Source: Sphingomonas phyllosphaerae 5.2 (lineage in GTDB: Bacteria; Pseudomonadota; Alphaproteobacteria; Sphingomonadales; Sphingomonadaceae). From it: a DNA stretch of 64,000 nucleotides. A model generated the notes under the pieces. That model did not search any database. It saw nothing but the letters and a program-made list of their open reading frames with translations, and had not been told where the DNA came from. Positions 16,435 to 25,888 of this stretch are shown one piece after another (position 1 is the first letter of the stretch; every line of letters begins with the position of its first letter). Both the position numbers and the translations under genes were made by a program. The stretch spans positions 3,134,501 to 3,198,500 of the forward strand of contig NZ_ATTI01000001.1 of NCBI RefSeq assembly GCF_000419605.1, in the 5' to 3' direction.

Positions 16435-17277
16435 TCAATGCTTCACGTTGCGCCACACGTTCTGATAGGCGCCCCACGTCAGGTAGACGAAGATCAGCAG
16501 GAAGATCACCGCCGCGATGCCCGCGGCATGGCGCGCTTCCAGGTTCGGCTCGGCAGTCCACGTCAGGAAGGCTGCGACGTCGCGCGCCATCTGATCCTTG
16601 GTCGCCTTGGTGCCGTCCGAATAGGTCACCTGACCATCGGAAGTGATCGGCGGCGGCATCGCGATGTTGAGGTTCGCGAAATAGGGATTGTAGTGCAGCC
16701 CCTCGGGCGTCTTCGCGTCCGGGAACTCCTTCAGCAACTCGGCCGGCTGGTCACGATAGCCGGTGATCAGCGCATGGATGTAGTTCGAGCCATCCTCGCG
16801 CGCCTTGGTCATCAACGACAGGTCGGGCGGCAGCGCGTTGTTGTTTGCGGCGCGCGCGGCGACCTCGTTGGCGAACGGCGACGGGAAGTGGTCCGACGGC
16901 AGGTTCTTGCGCGTCGCCGCCTCACCCGTCTCCGGGTTCACGCTCGGCTGCTCGATCACCCAGTTCGTGGCGATCGCCTTCACCTCGGGCTCGTTGTAGC
17001 CGATCTCCTGAAGGTCGCGGAATGCGACATACTTCAGCGAGTGGCAGGCAGCGCACACTTCCTTGTAGACCTGGAAGCCGCGCTGGAGCTGCTGCCGGTC
17101 GAATTTGCCGACCAGCCCGGCCGAGGACAGGTGAATGTCCTCCGGGTGCAGGCGGAAGGAGTGTTCCGCAGTGTGCGGTGCCGGATTCTGGATCGCGTCC
17201 TTCGCGGTGAAGAACAGCGCCAGCGCGAGCACGAAGACGAACCCCGCCCCGACCAGCAGTGAAATGAGACGAACCAT
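16435..17277 (-). CDS. petC: Cytochrome c1 of the bc1 complex
   Basis: 280 residues. A leader helix at about 3-22, the haem c motif CAACH at 75-79, the methionine-ligand region near NLNIAMPPP, and a C-terminal membrane anchor (IAAVIFLLIFVYLTWGAYQNVW). It carries electrons from the Rieske centre to soluble or membrane cytochrome c. It is the last gene of the petABC operon, 31 bases after petB. Confidence 0.96.
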   Translation of the reverse strand: MVRLISLLVGAGFVFVLALALFFTAKDAIQNPAPHTAEHSFRLHPEDIHLSSAGLVGKFDRQQLQRGFQVYKEVCAACHSLKYVAFRDLQEIGYNEPEVKAIATNWVIEQPSVNPETGEAATRKNLPSDHFPSPFANEVAARAANNNALPPDLSLMTKAREDGSNYIHALITGYRDQPAELLKEFPDAKTPEGLHYNPYFANLNIAMPPPITSDGQVTYSDGTKATKDQMARDVAAFLTWTAEPNLEARHAAGIAAVIFLLIFVYLTWGAYQNVWRNVKH

Positions 17278-17308
17278 TGCCTGTCGAATCCCCTCTTCGT
17301 CTCTTCGC

Positions 17309-18595
17309 TCAGCTCGCCATCGCGGTCTGCGCGGGGCTGGTGCCGCCGTGCTTGGCCAGCACCGCCTCGGTGATCGAGTTCGGCAGCGGGCGCGGACGCT
17401 CGGCCGCCGACACCAGCGGCAGGATGATGAGGAAGTGCGCGAAATAATAACCCGCCGCGATCTGTCCCATCATCACGTTGCGCGCGTTCGCCTCCGCGCC
17501 GCCGACATAGCCGAGCACCAGCACGTCGAGCAGCAGCACCAGCAGGAACCAGCGGTAGGTCGGGCGGTAATTGGCCGAACGTACCGGCGAGGCATCGAGC
17601 CACGGCAGGAAGAACAGCAGCAGGATCGACCCGAACATCGCCAGCACGCCCCACAGCTTGGCCGGGAGGATGAAGTCCGCGGTGAAGCTCTTGAGGATCG
17701 CGTAGAACGGCAGGAAGTACCATTCCGGCACGATATGCGCGGGGGTCGAGAGCGGGTTCGCCTCGATGTAATTGTCCGGGTGGCCCAGCAGGTTGGGCGA
17801 GAAGAACACCAGGAACGCGAAGATCAGGAAGAACACGCCGACCCCGACCCCGTCCTTCGCGGTATAATAGGGGTGGAACGGCACCGTGTCCTGCTCCCCC
17901 TTCACGTCCACGCCGGTCGGGTTGTTCGACCCCGGGATGTGCAGCGCCCAGATGTGCAGGATGATGACACCCGCGATCACGAACGGCAGAAGATAGTGAA
18001 GCGAGAAGAAACGGTTGAGCGCGGCGTTATCCGGCGCAAACCCGCCGAGAAGCCAGGTGCGGATCGTCTCGCCCACCAGCGGGATCGCCGAGAAGAAGCC
18101 GGTGATGACCTGCGCACCCCAGAAGCTCATCTGCCCCCACGGCAGCACGTAGCCCATGAACGCCGTCGCCATCATCAGCAGGAAGATCACGACCCCGAGC
18201 AACCACACCATCTCGCGCGGCGCCTTGTACGAACCGTAATAAAGGCCGCGGCCGATGTGGATATAGACGACCGCCAGGAACATCGACGCGCCGTTGGCGT
18301 GCGCATAGCGCAGGAACCAGCCGGCGTTGACGTCACGCATGATGCTTTCGACCGAGCCGAACGCGACGCCGGCATTGGCGGCGAAATGCATCGCCAGCAC
18401 CACGCCGGTGACGATCTGCAGCACCAGCGCCGCGCCCGCGAGCACGCCGAAGTTCCAGAAATAATTGAGGTTGCGCGGCACCGGATAGCCGGCGCCGATC
18501 GCGTTGTAGACGAGCCGCGGCAACGGCAGCTTCTCGTCCATCCAGCGCATCAATGGCGCCTTCGGCTCGTAATGCTTGGCCCAGGGAAAGCTCAT
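17309..18595 (-). CDS. petB: Cytochrome b of the bc1 complex
   Basis: 428 residues from ATG 18595. Eight hydrophobic helices; haem-ligand His pairs lie in the helices containing VVLAMHFAA and [12 protein letters not shown], and [23 protein letters not shown]. The Qo-site PEWY motif ([13 protein letters not shown]) is present. It oxidises ubiquinol in the inner membrane. It starts 14 bases after the petA stop. Confidence 0.97.
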   Translation of the reverse strand: MSFPWAKHYEPKAPLMRWMDEKLPLPRLVYNAIGAGYPVPRNLNYFWNFGVLAGAALVLQIVTGVVLAMHFAANAGVAFGSVESIMRDVNAGWFLRYAHANGASMFLAVVYIHIGRGLYYGSYKAPREMVWLLGVVIFLLMMATAFMGYVLPWGQMSFWGAQVITGFFSAIPLVGETIRTWLLGGFAPDNAALNRFFSLHYLLPFVIAGVIILHIWALHIPGSNNPTGVDVKGEQDTVPFHPYYTAKDGVGVGVFFLIFAFLVFFSPNLLGHPDNYIEANPLSTPAHIVPEWYFLPFYAILKSFTADFILPAKLWGVLAMFGSILLLFFLPWLDASPVRSANYRPTYRWFLLVLLLDVLVLGYVGGAEANARNVMMGQIAAGYYFAHFLIILPLVSAAERPRPLPNSITEAVLAKHGGTSPAQTAMAS

Positions 18596-18609
18596 TTCTC
18601 TATCTCCCC

Positions 18610-19194
18610 TCAGCCGACCGTAACGACGGTGTCGGAATTGAATGCATAGTCGGGCACGTGCAGGTTCTGCGGCGCCGGCCCCTGCCGAATCCGCCCCGCC
18701 GTGTCGTAGGCCGAGCCGTGGCACGGGCAGAAATAGCCGCCGAACGGCCCCTTGTTCTCGCCCTCGCCCGCGCCCAGCGGCACGCAGCCCAGGTGCGTGC
18801 AGACGCCCAGCGTGATCAGCCAGTTCTTCTTGCCCGCCTTGGTGCGCTCTTCCAGCGTCTGCGGATCGCGCAGCGAGGAGATGGCGACCGCATCGGCCTC
18901 CGCGATCTCCTTGGGCGTCAGGTTGCGCACGAACAGCGGCTGCTTGCGGAAGCTGGCCTTGATCGCCTGCCCCGGCGCGATCTTCGAGATATCGATCTCG
19001 GTGGTCGATTGCGCCAGCACGTCGGCGGACGGGTTCATCTGGTTGACCAGCGGCAGCACGATCGCGACCGCACCGACGCCGGCGAACGAGATCGCGGCGA
19101 TGTTGATGAAATCGCGACGACGCGGATCATGCGCATCCTCGTGATAAGGCGCGGGATCTTCGCCGAGGGGGATTTCCTGCTCTGCCGTCGCCAT
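18610..19194 (-). CDS. petA: Rieske iron-sulfur subunit of the bc1 complex
   Basis: 194 residues from ATG 19194. A twin-arginine type signal ([14 protein letters not shown]) leads into the membrane anchor, consistent with export by the Tat system encoded nearby. Cluster-binding motifs CTHLGC and CPCHGSAYD are intact. A TTG three codons upstream (19203) is less likely because AGAGG would then be only one base away; it is about ten bases from the ATG. Confidence 0.96.
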   Translation of the reverse strand: MATAEQEIPLGEDPAPYHEDAHDPRRRDFINIAAISFAGVGAVAIVLPLVNQMNPSADVLAQSTTEIDISKIAPGQAIKASFRKQPLFVRNLTPKEIAEADAVAISSLRDPQTLEERTKAGKKNWLITLGVCTHLGCVPLGAGEGENKGPFGGYFCPCHGSAYDTAGRIRQGPAPQNLHVPDYAFNSDTVVTVG

Positions 19195-19365
19195 TCGCGT
19201 CAAACCTCTGCCCGTTCACCTGTCCGGCGGGTGGGCCGATGCCGCATGCGACATTGTAGCTCCCCGCCGTCTCGACCTGCCCGTCCCCACGGCGGCCTTC
19301 CCGGCCTGATAGCCGTGCCTCCGCCGCTTTGCCAACAGCATTTTGCGCAGCTAGGGATCGCCGCC

Positions 19366-19818
19366 ATGCGGATCGCGCTCTTCCAGCCCGACATTGCGGG
19401 CAACGTCGGCACGCTGTTGCGGCTCGGCGCATGTCTCGGGATCGGGGTCGACCTGATCGAACCGATGGGATTCCCGTGGAGCGGCCGAGCCCTTGCGCGC
19501 TCGGGCATGGACTATGCCGGGCTGGTCGAGGTGCGGCGCCACGTCGACTGGAACGCGTTCGTCGCGACGGCGGCGGGGCGGATCGTGCTGGCGACCACGA
19601 CCGGTGCGGTGCCGCTGCCCGCGGCGCGCTTCGAAGCGGATGACATTTTGTTGCTGGGCAGCGAGGGCGCGGGGGTGCCCGCGCATGTCCACGATCGCGC
19701 GGACCTGCGCGTTCGCGTGCCGATGCGCGCCGGGCTGCGCTCGCTCAACGTCGCGGTGGCGGGGGCGATGCTGCTGGGCGAGGCATTGCGCCAGACGGAG
19801 GGCTGGCCGACGGCGTGA
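19366..19818 (+). CDS. trmL: tRNA (cytidine/uridine-34-2'-O)-methyltransferase
   Basis: 150 residues of the SPOUT fold. The N-terminal PDIAGNVGTLLRL and the knot residues LLLGSEGAGVP and PMRAGLRSLNVAVAGAMLL identify TrmL, which methylates the wobble ribose of certain leucine tRNAs. It is divergent from petA with 171 bases between starts. Its last 74 bases overlap the convergent gene on the other strand. Confidence 0.93.
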   Translation: MRIALFQPDIAGNVGTLLRLGACLGIGVDLIEPMGFPWSGRALARSGMDYAGLVEVRRHVDWNAFVATAAGRIVLATTTGAVPLPAARFEADDILLLGSEGAGVPAHVHDRADLRVRVPMRAGLRSLNVAVAGAMLLGEALRQTEGWPTA

Positions 19819-20521
19819 CCGCGCGGACCGCCGCCAGCACGTGCGCGAACAACGCATCGCTGTCATGGTGCAGATTGTGCCCGCCCGGCATCGCGATGAT
19901 CCGCGCACCCGCCACGCGCAGCAGCGGGCAGAGGCTGTCGTCCTCCTCCTGACCGTAGATGCAGGTCAGCGGCGCCCAGGTCAGCGTGTCGCCAGTGACC
20001 TTGCCGATGCTGTCGGGGGTGCCGTCATAGACCCAGCCGGTCGGATCGGCGCGATAGAAGACGGTCTCACCGGGCAGGATCAACACGATTCCCGCGACTT
20101 GCGCGCGCAGCGCTGGTGGCAGGTGCGCGAGCCCGGTCTGCGCGATATCGGCGCCGTACGACTGGCCCATCACCACCACCTTGCGCGTGCCCGTGCGCGC
20201 CATCGCGGTGCGCACCGCATCCGCGACGAAGGCGTCCACCTCGGCGCGCGTGCGCCGGGTGCGGAATACCGCCGGGGTCGACAGGCCGACGACGGGGATG
20301 TGGTGTTCGGTCAGCCCGCGCGAGGTCGATGCGCCGAGCAGGAAGCGCAGCCCCATGTCGCCGGAAATATTGACCACCGCGATCGGCCGCGCCGGCGGAT
20401 GCGCGGGATAGACGTGGACGGGATCACGATCGAAATAGCCCGCCGCAGCGACCATCGCGCAGACGAAGGCCGAGCTGACGGCGGAGACGCGGACGCCGCG
20501 CCAGAAGGACTTGGCGTTCAT
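19745..20521 (-). CDS. VirJ/AcvB-like alpha/beta hydrolase, exported
   Basis: 258 residues. A signal or anchor helix (about 8-28), then an alpha/beta hydrolase core with the nucleophile elbow GQSYG and a late His in MPGGHNLHHDSD, as in the VirJ (bacterial virulence protein) family. AcvB/VirJ proteins in Agrobacterium hydrolyse lysyl-phosphatidylglycerol; no lysyl-PG synthase gene is in view, so the substrate is open. The Pro/Ser-rich C-terminus is encoded over the end of trmL. Confidence 0.72.
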   Translation of the reverse strand: MNAKSFWRGVRVSAVSSAFVCAMVAAAGYFDRDPVHVYPAHPPARPIAVVNISGDMGLRFLLGASTSRGLTEHHIPVVGLSTPAVFRTRRTRAEVDAFVADAVRTAMARTGTRKVVVMGQSYGADIAQTGLAHLPPALRAQVAGIVLILPGETVFYRADPTGWVYDGTPDSIGKVTGDTLTWAPLTCIYGQEEDDSLCPLLRVAGARIIAMPGGHNLHHDSDALFAHVLAAVRAVTPSASPPSGAMPRPAASPPPPRR

Positions 20522-20585
20522 TATCCGGCCCCTGCCACCGCGGCCTCGCCTTGGCCAGCGCGTGGCGAGACGCTAGGGCAAGAGC

Positions 20586-21428
20586 ATGATGACGCTGGAT
20601 ACCGAACAGGCCGCCGCGCGGGCGTGGTTCGAGGAATTGCGCGACCTGATCTGCGCCGAGTTCGAGGCGATCGAGCGCGAGGCCGGCTCCGACGCCCGCT
20701 TCGATTATACGCCATGGGATCGCATCGATCCCGCGGGCCTGCCCGGCGGTGGCGGGGTGCGGGGCGTGATGAAGGGGCGTGTGTTCGAAAAGGTCGGTGT
20801 CAACGTGTCCACCGTCGGCGGCACGTTCGAGGGCGATTTTGCGCGCACCATCCATGGCGCGGGTGACGATCCGCGCTTTTTCGCGACCGGGATCAGCCTC
20901 GTCGCGCACATGGCCAATCCACATGTGCCCGCGGTTCACATGAACACGCGCTTCCTGGTGACGACGAAACGCTGGTTCGGGGGTGGCGCCGATCTCAACC
21001 CGCCGCTGCCCATCGCCGAGGATACCGAGGATTTCCACGCCACGCTGGCGCGGGCCTGCGACGCGCACCATCCGGACCATTATCCGCGCTTCCGAAAATG
21101 GGCGGACGATTATTTCTACATTCCGCACCGCAAGGTCCATCGCGGCGTCGGCGGGATCTTCTACGACCATCTGGAGGGCGATTTCGCCGCCAATTTCGCC
21201 TTCACGCAAGACGTCGGGCGCGCCTTCCTCGATGCCTATCCGCGAATCGTCCGACGGCGGATGGACATGGCATTCGGCGACGCGGACATGGCGCAACAGC
21301 GCGCGTGGCGCGGCCGCTATGCCGAGTTCAACCTGGTTTACGATCGCGGCACGCTGTTCGGGCTGAAGACCGGCGGCAACATCGACGCGATCCTGATGAG
21401 CCTGCCGCCGGTCGCGACGTGGGAGTGA
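20586..21428 (+). CDS. hemF: Oxygen-dependent coproporphyrinogen III oxidase
   Basis: 280 residues. Family signatures include the Gly-rich GGGGVRGVMKGRVFEK, HMNTRFLVTTKRWFGGGADLNP and FNLVYDRGTLFGLKTGG. It converts coproporphyrinogen III to protoporphyrinogen IX in haem synthesis. There is a second ATG one codon in; either may be used. The stop TGA overlaps the GTG start of the next gene. Confidence 0.96.
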   Translation: MMTLDTEQAAARAWFEELRDLICAEFEAIEREAGSDARFDYTPWDRIDPAGLPGGGGVRGVMKGRVFEKVGVNVSTVGGTFEGDFARTIHGAGDDPRFFATGISLVAHMANPHVPAVHMNTRFLVTTKRWFGGGADLNPPLPIAEDTEDFHATLARACDAHHPDHYPRFRKWADDYFYIPHRKVHRGVGGIFYDHLEGDFAANFAFTQDVGRAFLDAYPRIVRRRMDMAFGDADMAQQRAWRGRYAEFNLVYDRGTLFGLKTGGNIDAILMSLPPVATWE

Positions 21429-22057
21429 CCACCGGCGGTGTGGCCGCCGGGGGCGCGAAAGCCGGCGGACTGTCGCGCGTTCCCGACGATCATGTCGCCG
21501 CGATCGTCACCACGCTTGAGATGACCGCGCGTCCCCGCCCGCGCCCGCTGCCCGAGTCGCCGCTGCGGCTGGTCCGCTGGGAGCAGCCGACACCCGAGAA
21601 ATACCGTGCGCTGTTCCGGCGCGTCGGCGCGCCGTGGCTATGGTTTTCGCGGCTGGTGATCGGCGACGCGGCGCTGCTCGCGATCATTCATGACCCGCTG
21701 GTAGAGGTCTATGCAGCGGTCGACCGCACCGGCATCGAGGTCGGGATGCTGGAGCTCGACTTCCGCGCCCCCGATGCGTGCGAGATCGGCTATTTCGCGC
21801 TCGTGCCCGAACTGGCCGGTCGCGGGCTGGGGCGCTGGTTGATGGCGCAGGCGCTGGCGCTCGCCTGGCGCGGCGCAGTGACGCGGGTGTGGCTGCACAC
21901 CTGCACGCTCGACCATCCCGGTGCGCTCGGCTTCTACCGCGCGCAGGGTTTCGCCGCGACCGCGCGGACGGTCGAGACGTTCGCCGACCCGCGTGTGCTG
22001 GGCGTGCTTCCCGTCGACGCCGCGCCTCACGTCCCCTTGCTGGCGCGCACGCGGTAG
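21425..22057 (+). CDS. GNAT family N-acetyltransferase
   Basis: 210 residues from GTG 21425, which overlaps the hemF stop as GTGA. The acetyl-CoA loop is EIGYFALVPELAGRGLGRWLM, followed by LHTCTLDHPGALGFYRAQGF, the usual GNAT C-terminal motif. The substrate is unknown. The first 35 residues are Ala/Gly/Pro-rich and may be non-essential; no closer start is better supported. The 3' end overlaps the converging membrane gene by 31 bases. Confidence 0.8.
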   Translation: MTTGGVAAGGAKAGGLSRVPDDHVAAIVTTLEMTARPRPRPLPESPLRLVRWEQPTPEKYRALFRRVGAPWLWFSRLVIGDAALLAIIHDPLVEVYAAVDRTGIEVGMLELDFRAPDACEIGYFALVPELAGRGLGRWLMAQALALAWRGAVTRVWLHTCTLDHPGALGFYRAQGFAATARTVETFADPRVLGVLPVDAAPHVPLLARTR

Positions 22058-22770
22058 GCGACGACGCCAAGCAGCAGCGTCGACAGCGCATAGGTCGCGC
22101 CGACCGCCGCGATCAGCGCGTCGACCAGCGCCAGCGCCAGCGGATTGCCCGCCCCGGTACGCAGCGCATCGTCGGCGAGCAGCAGCGGCGACACCGCCAG
22201 CCATTGCGCCAGGAACAGCGCGACCAAGGCGCCGGTCACCGCACGGTCCAGCCCCTTCGTCATCTTCCAGCTGAGCCGCAGCGAGGCGAGCGGACGCAGC
22301 GCCGGATGCCGCGCCATCGCCGGCACCGCGACGATCAGCCGCGCCTGCAGGTAAAGCCCCGGCAGCACCAGCAGCCACAACCCCAGCGATACCGGGACCG
22401 CGATCGCCAGCGTGGCGATCGTGAAAGCGACCAGCCGCACGACCGCCTGTCCCAGCGACTGGCCGATCGTCAGCCGGTCCGGCTCGAGCAGGAACAAGGC
22501 GATCGCCGCCAGCCCAAAGGTGGCGACCAGTTCGGCGAGCAGGAACCAGACGCCGTTGCCCTGCCCCCAGATCGCGACGCTGTTCATCCATGCCTGCATC
22601 ACGATTTCGTCGCGCGGCGCCGGGGGCAGAGCGGGGACCGGATCGCATAGCAGCAGTGCGGCGAAGGCGGGCAGGAACACGAACGTGCCGACGATCGGCA
22701 GTACCAGCGCCGCATCGCGCCGGAACAGCCGCCAGGTGATCGACAGCAGCGCCGCGAAACCGATCGTCAT
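22027..22770 (-). CDS. Polytopic membrane protein, second of a pair
   Basis: 247 residues with about six membrane helices (for example LFRRDAALVLPIVGTFVFL and LATFGLAAIALFLL-like segments). No catalytic motif. The pattern resembles glycerophosphodiesterase-type membrane domains or related uncharacterised families. Its ATG overlaps the stop of the upstream membrane gene by 4 bases, so the two are probably made together and may form a complex. Confidence 0.68.
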   Translation of the reverse strand: MTIGFAALLSITWRLFRRDAALVLPIVGTFVFLPAFAALLLCDPVPALPPAPRDEIVMQAWMNSVAIWGQGNGVWFLLAELVATFGLAAIALFLLEPDRLTIGQSLGQAVVRLVAFTIATLAIAVPVSLGLWLLVLPGLYLQARLIVAVPAMARHPALRPLASLRLSWKMTKGLDRAVTGALVALFLAQWLAVSPLLLADDALRTGAGNPLALALVDALIAAVGATYALSTLLLGVVAYRVRASKGT

Positions 22771-23588
22771 GACAGCGGCGCCATCCGTTGTTCCTGCGCA
22801 TGCGCGGTGACGTAGAAGCGGGCGTAGAACACGCTTTGCAGCACGGTTGCCGCTGCCGAGATCAGCGTGGTGGCCACCGCGACCACGAAGCGCACGCCCC
22901 CGGCCGCCTCCGCCCCCAGCGCCAGCCGCGCGATCACGCCGATCACCATCGTGGCGGCGAACATCGCGACGCTGGTGACGATGAAATAGAGGATCAGCAC
23001 CCCGATCAGCCGTAGCGTCGCACCGCGCGTGAGCGTCAGGCTGCGACGCAGCGCCCGGATCCCGTGACGCTCGTTGACGACGACACCGAACAGCGGGACG
23101 ATCCGCGCGCTGAACCACAACCCCAGCAGCACCGCCAGCAACACCGATGCCGCTGCCGCGATGCTGTAACCGGGTGTCGCGCCGCTCACGTCGATCGCGC
23201 CCGCCGCGTTCATCCGCGCCCCCGACATCGCCAGCAACGCACCCGCCGGAATGAAGAGCAGCGCGGCGACGACCACCAGCACCACGAGCAATCCCAGCGC
23301 CGGGAACAACCGCTGCCCGGCGATGCGGAACGCCTGCGCGCGGTCCACCGCCGGGTCGCTGGCCACCGCCGTGATCGCCAGCATCGCGAAGATCAGCAGG
23401 ACGATGACCGCAAGGCGGACGAGCGGCACCAGCAGCATGGCCCCGCCGCCCAGCGGCACGACCGTCCCCGGCGCGGCAGCGATGATGCCGGGCGCGACGA
23501 GCGCCATCAACGCGATGCTCGCCAGGATTCCCGCGCGCCCGCGCAGGACGTCGACCGTCTGGTCCCACACATCGCCGATCCTGACCAT
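22767..23588 (-). CDS. Polytopic membrane protein, first of a pair
   Basis: 273 residues from ATG 23588, which has GAGG five bases upstream; a GTG six bases earlier has no room for a ribosome site. About six membrane helices with a loop NERHGIRALRRSLTLTRG typical of the glycerophosphoryl diester phosphodiesterase membrane-domain family. Function unknown. Translationally coupled to the next gene. Confidence 0.7.
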   Translation of the reverse strand: MVRIGDVWDQTVDVLRGRAGILASIALMALVAPGIIAAAPGTVVPLGGGAMLLVPLVRLAVIVLLIFAMLAITAVASDPAVDRAQAFRIAGQRLFPALGLLVVLVVVAALLFIPAGALLAMSGARMNAAGAIDVSGATPGYSIAAAASVLLAVLLGLWFSARIVPLFGVVVNERHGIRALRRSLTLTRGATLRLIGVLILYFIVTSVAMFAATMVIGVIARLALGAEAAGGVRFVVAVATTLISAAATVLQSVFYARFYVTAHAQEQRMAPLS

Positions 23589-23725
23589 CGCCACCTCTTA
23601 CGTCGCCTGCGGGTTCAATGCCTGCCAGCCCCTGCGTGCGGACTAGGAGCACTTCCGTCACTCGGCAATGGCCGTAACCATGCCTGCGCTTGCCAAGCGG
23701 CGATCGCGTCCGCATCTGTGCCGGC

Positions 23726-24430
23726 GTGGAAACGAGCATCCAGCAGCCGGGCAGCGACCCGGACGCCGCCGGGCCGGGCGGGATCGAATGGCGCGTCACG
23801 CCGGGACTGACCGACTATGCGCAGGCGCTGGCAGCGATGGAGGCGCGTGCTGCCGCAGTCGCCGCGGGCGAGGAACGCGAGCTGGTGTGGCTGCTCGAAC
23901 ATCCGCCCGTCTACACCGCGGGCACCAGCGCCGACCCCAGCGAGCTGGTCGATCCGCGCTTCCCGGTGGTGCCGGCGGGACGCGGCGGGCGCTACACCTA
24001 TCATGGCCCCGGGCAGCGCGTCGGCTATCTGGTGCTCGACCTCAACAGGCGCGGCCGCGACGTGCGCTGCTTCGTCCATGCGGTGGAAGGCTGGGTGATC
24101 GCGGCGCTCGAGCGGATCGACATCGCGGCATTCCGCGCGCCGGGCCGGATCGGGATCTGGACCCATGACGCACAGGGCAACGAGGCGAAGATCGGTGCGA
24201 TCGGCATCCGCGTCCGCCGCTGGGTGACGCTGCACGGCTTTTCGGTGAACCTCGCGCCGGACCTGGCTCATTTCGGCGGCATCGTTCCGTGCGGCCTCGC
24301 CGAATTCCCGGTGACCAGCGCGGCGGCGTTGGGTAAGCACGCCGATCACGCAACCTTCGACGCGGCTCTGGCGTTCACCGCCGTGGCCTTTCTGAATAGC
24401 CTTACTTGTGTCGGCCAAAACGAGACTTGA
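23726..24430 (+). CDS. lipB: Octanoyl-[acyl-carrier-protein]:protein N-octanoyltransferase
   Basis: 234 residues from GTG 23726; a TTG at 23690 is an alternative and neither has a clear ribosome site. The active centre is complete: [13 protein letters not shown], the catalytic Lys in [11 protein letters not shown] and the Cys in IVPCGLAEF. LipB starts lipoate attachment to the pyruvate and 2-oxoglutarate dehydrogenases and the glycine cleavage system. Confidence 0.93.
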   Translation: METSIQQPGSDPDAAGPGGIEWRVTPGLTDYAQALAAMEARAAAVAAGEERELVWLLEHPPVYTAGTSADPSELVDPRFPVVPAGRGGRYTYHGPGQRVGYLVLDLNRRGRDVRCFVHAVEGWVIAALERIDIAAFRAPGRIGIWTHDAQGNEAKIGAIGIRVRRWVTLHGFSVNLAPDLAHFGGIVPCGLAEFPVTSAAALGKHADHATFDAALAFTAVAFLNSLTCVGQNET

Positions 24431-24521
24431 GGGGCCGGTCATCTGTGATTAACATCCACGTCGGTTTGGAACACAAAAACGGCCGGTCGGTCGCCAAATC
24501 CACAGTCTAGGGAGCAATTTC

Positions 24522-24779
24522 ATGCGTGCAGTCATCACCAAGGTCCTCAGCGGCTCGGTTCTCGCGGCGGCCGCTCTTGCGGTTTCGGCGTGCGGTTCGA
24601 AGACCGAGGGCACCGAGAACACCATGGTCACCGACATGAACGCCACCGAGGGCATGGACACCATGACCGACAACATGACCGCCGTGGACGGCGCCATGAA
24701 CGGTGGCATGATGGCCAACGACACCATGATGAGCAACGACATGATGATGTCGAACGGCAGCATGTCGAACGCGATGTAA
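24522..24779 (+). CDS. Met/Asn-rich small lipoprotein
   Basis: 85 residues. Lipobox VSACG with Cys at 24. The mature part is dominated by Met, Asn, Asp and Thr (MDTMTDNMTAV, MMANDTMMSND), with 21 Met in about 60 residues. Met-rich periplasmic segments can bind copper(I) or scavenge oxidants, which is only a suggestion here. A GGAAC at 24468-24472 with GGTC 16 bases on is a weak EcfG-like promoter. A clear terminator follows. Confidence 0.8.
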   Translation: MRAVITKVLSGSVLAAAALAVSACGSKTEGTENTMVTDMNATEGMDTMTDNMTAVDGAMNGGMMANDTMMSNDMMMSNGSMSNAM

Positions 24780-24803
24780 TCTGCCGCACGGCGATTGTAT
24801 CTG

Positions 24804-24839
24804 AAAGGCCGTCCGGGCGACCGGGCGGCCTTTTTCTTT
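24804..24839 (+). terminator. Terminator of the Met-rich lipoprotein gene
   Basis: AAAGGCCGTCCGG pairs with CCGGGCGGCCTTT, loop GCGA, followed by TTTTTCTTT. Confidence 0.87.
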
Positions 24840-24995
24840 GCAGGGCGACCGTTACGCAGGGCGAACAAGTTCCCGGCCCCGCAACCGATTTGCGCCGAAC
24901 CGAATCACAATTACGTCAGATTGCGCTTGGGTCATCGTGTCCGATTATCGTAAAGAAGGGCAGCGGCGCGGTTGCGTGCGAGGAGTGTTGGGGAA

Positions 24996-25685
24996 ATGCA
25001 AAAGGTGGGGTTCGCCGGTGCCGTGACGGTATTGGTGGCGGGAATTCTGATGGCGGCGCCGGCATCGGCGCAGTTCTTCATGAAGAGCAAGGACTTGCGC
25101 GGCGAGCGCATTCGCGGCGACGAAACCGGGATCGGCCAGATGCTGCCCGGCGCGACGCCCGACGAGCTGCGCGCCGCCGTGGTGTGGAACATGCGCGCGG
25201 CCTTGAACGTCGCGGCGCTGCAATGCCAGTTCGAGCCGTCGCTGCTGACCGTCCAGAATTACAATGCGATCCTCTCCGATCACAAGCAGGAGCTGGCGCA
25301 ATCCTATACGGCGCTGACGAAGTATTTCGAGCGCGTGGCCAAGAACAAAAAGGCCGGGCAGACCGCGCTCGACCAGTTCGGCACCCGCACCTATTCGGGC
25401 TTCGCGACCGTCGCCGCGCAATATGGCTTCTGCACGACCACGTCGAGCATCGGGCGTGAGGCGCTCTACACCGCCCGCGGCGGCTTCGGCGACGTCGCGC
25501 TGTCACGCATGCGGGAAGTGCGCAGCAGCCTGATCCCGTGGGGCGAGCAGCAATTCCCGCGCATGGAGGTCTATCTGACGCCGGCCTTCCTGCCGCGCTT
25601 CGACAAGGCTTGCTGGAAGAAGGACGAATTCGTCGTCAAGAAGTGCGGCGTTCCCTTCGGCCAGGTGGCCTACGCCGCACGCTGA
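24996..25685 (+). CDS. Exported protein of an uncharacterised sphingomonad family (copy A)
   Basis: 229 residues with a signal peptide cleaved near PASAQF. The core has NMRAALNVAALQCQ, a YNAILSDHKQEL helix and a region with FGTRTYSGFATVAAQYGFCTT; Cys residues are in conserved places. The same pattern occurs in the lipoprotein at 55219, so these are paralogues. No enzyme motif is visible. ATG 24996 is preferred over an ORF start 24 bases upstream because the signal peptide begins here. Confidence 0.75.
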   Translation: MQKVGFAGAVTVLVAGILMAAPASAQFFMKSKDLRGERIRGDETGIGQMLPGATPDELRAAVVWNMRAALNVAALQCQFEPSLLTVQNYNAILSDHKQELAQSYTALTKYFERVAKNKKAGQTALDQFGTRTYSGFATVAAQYGFCTTTSSIGREALYTARGGFGDVALSRMREVRSSLIPWGEQQFPRMEVYLTPAFLPRFDKACWKKDEFVVKKCGVPFGQVAYAAR

Positions 25686-25888
25686 TCGTTCGCTGTGAAC
25701 GCGCGGGCTGCGGCCCGCGCGAACCAGACGGCCCGGCGTCGCGGCCCTCAACCGGTAATCGCGACCCGGAACTGACGACATCCAGGCTCGACCTCGAACG
25801 AGCTGCGGTTGCGGCGCCACGACATGATCTTGCCGCCCTGGACTTGATCGCGAGCAACGGCCGATCACCCCGGCGTGTCGAACCTCGC

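Noticed and set aside
18610..19203. TTG start for petA
   Set aside because: The ribosome site would touch the start; the ATG three codons later has correct spacing.
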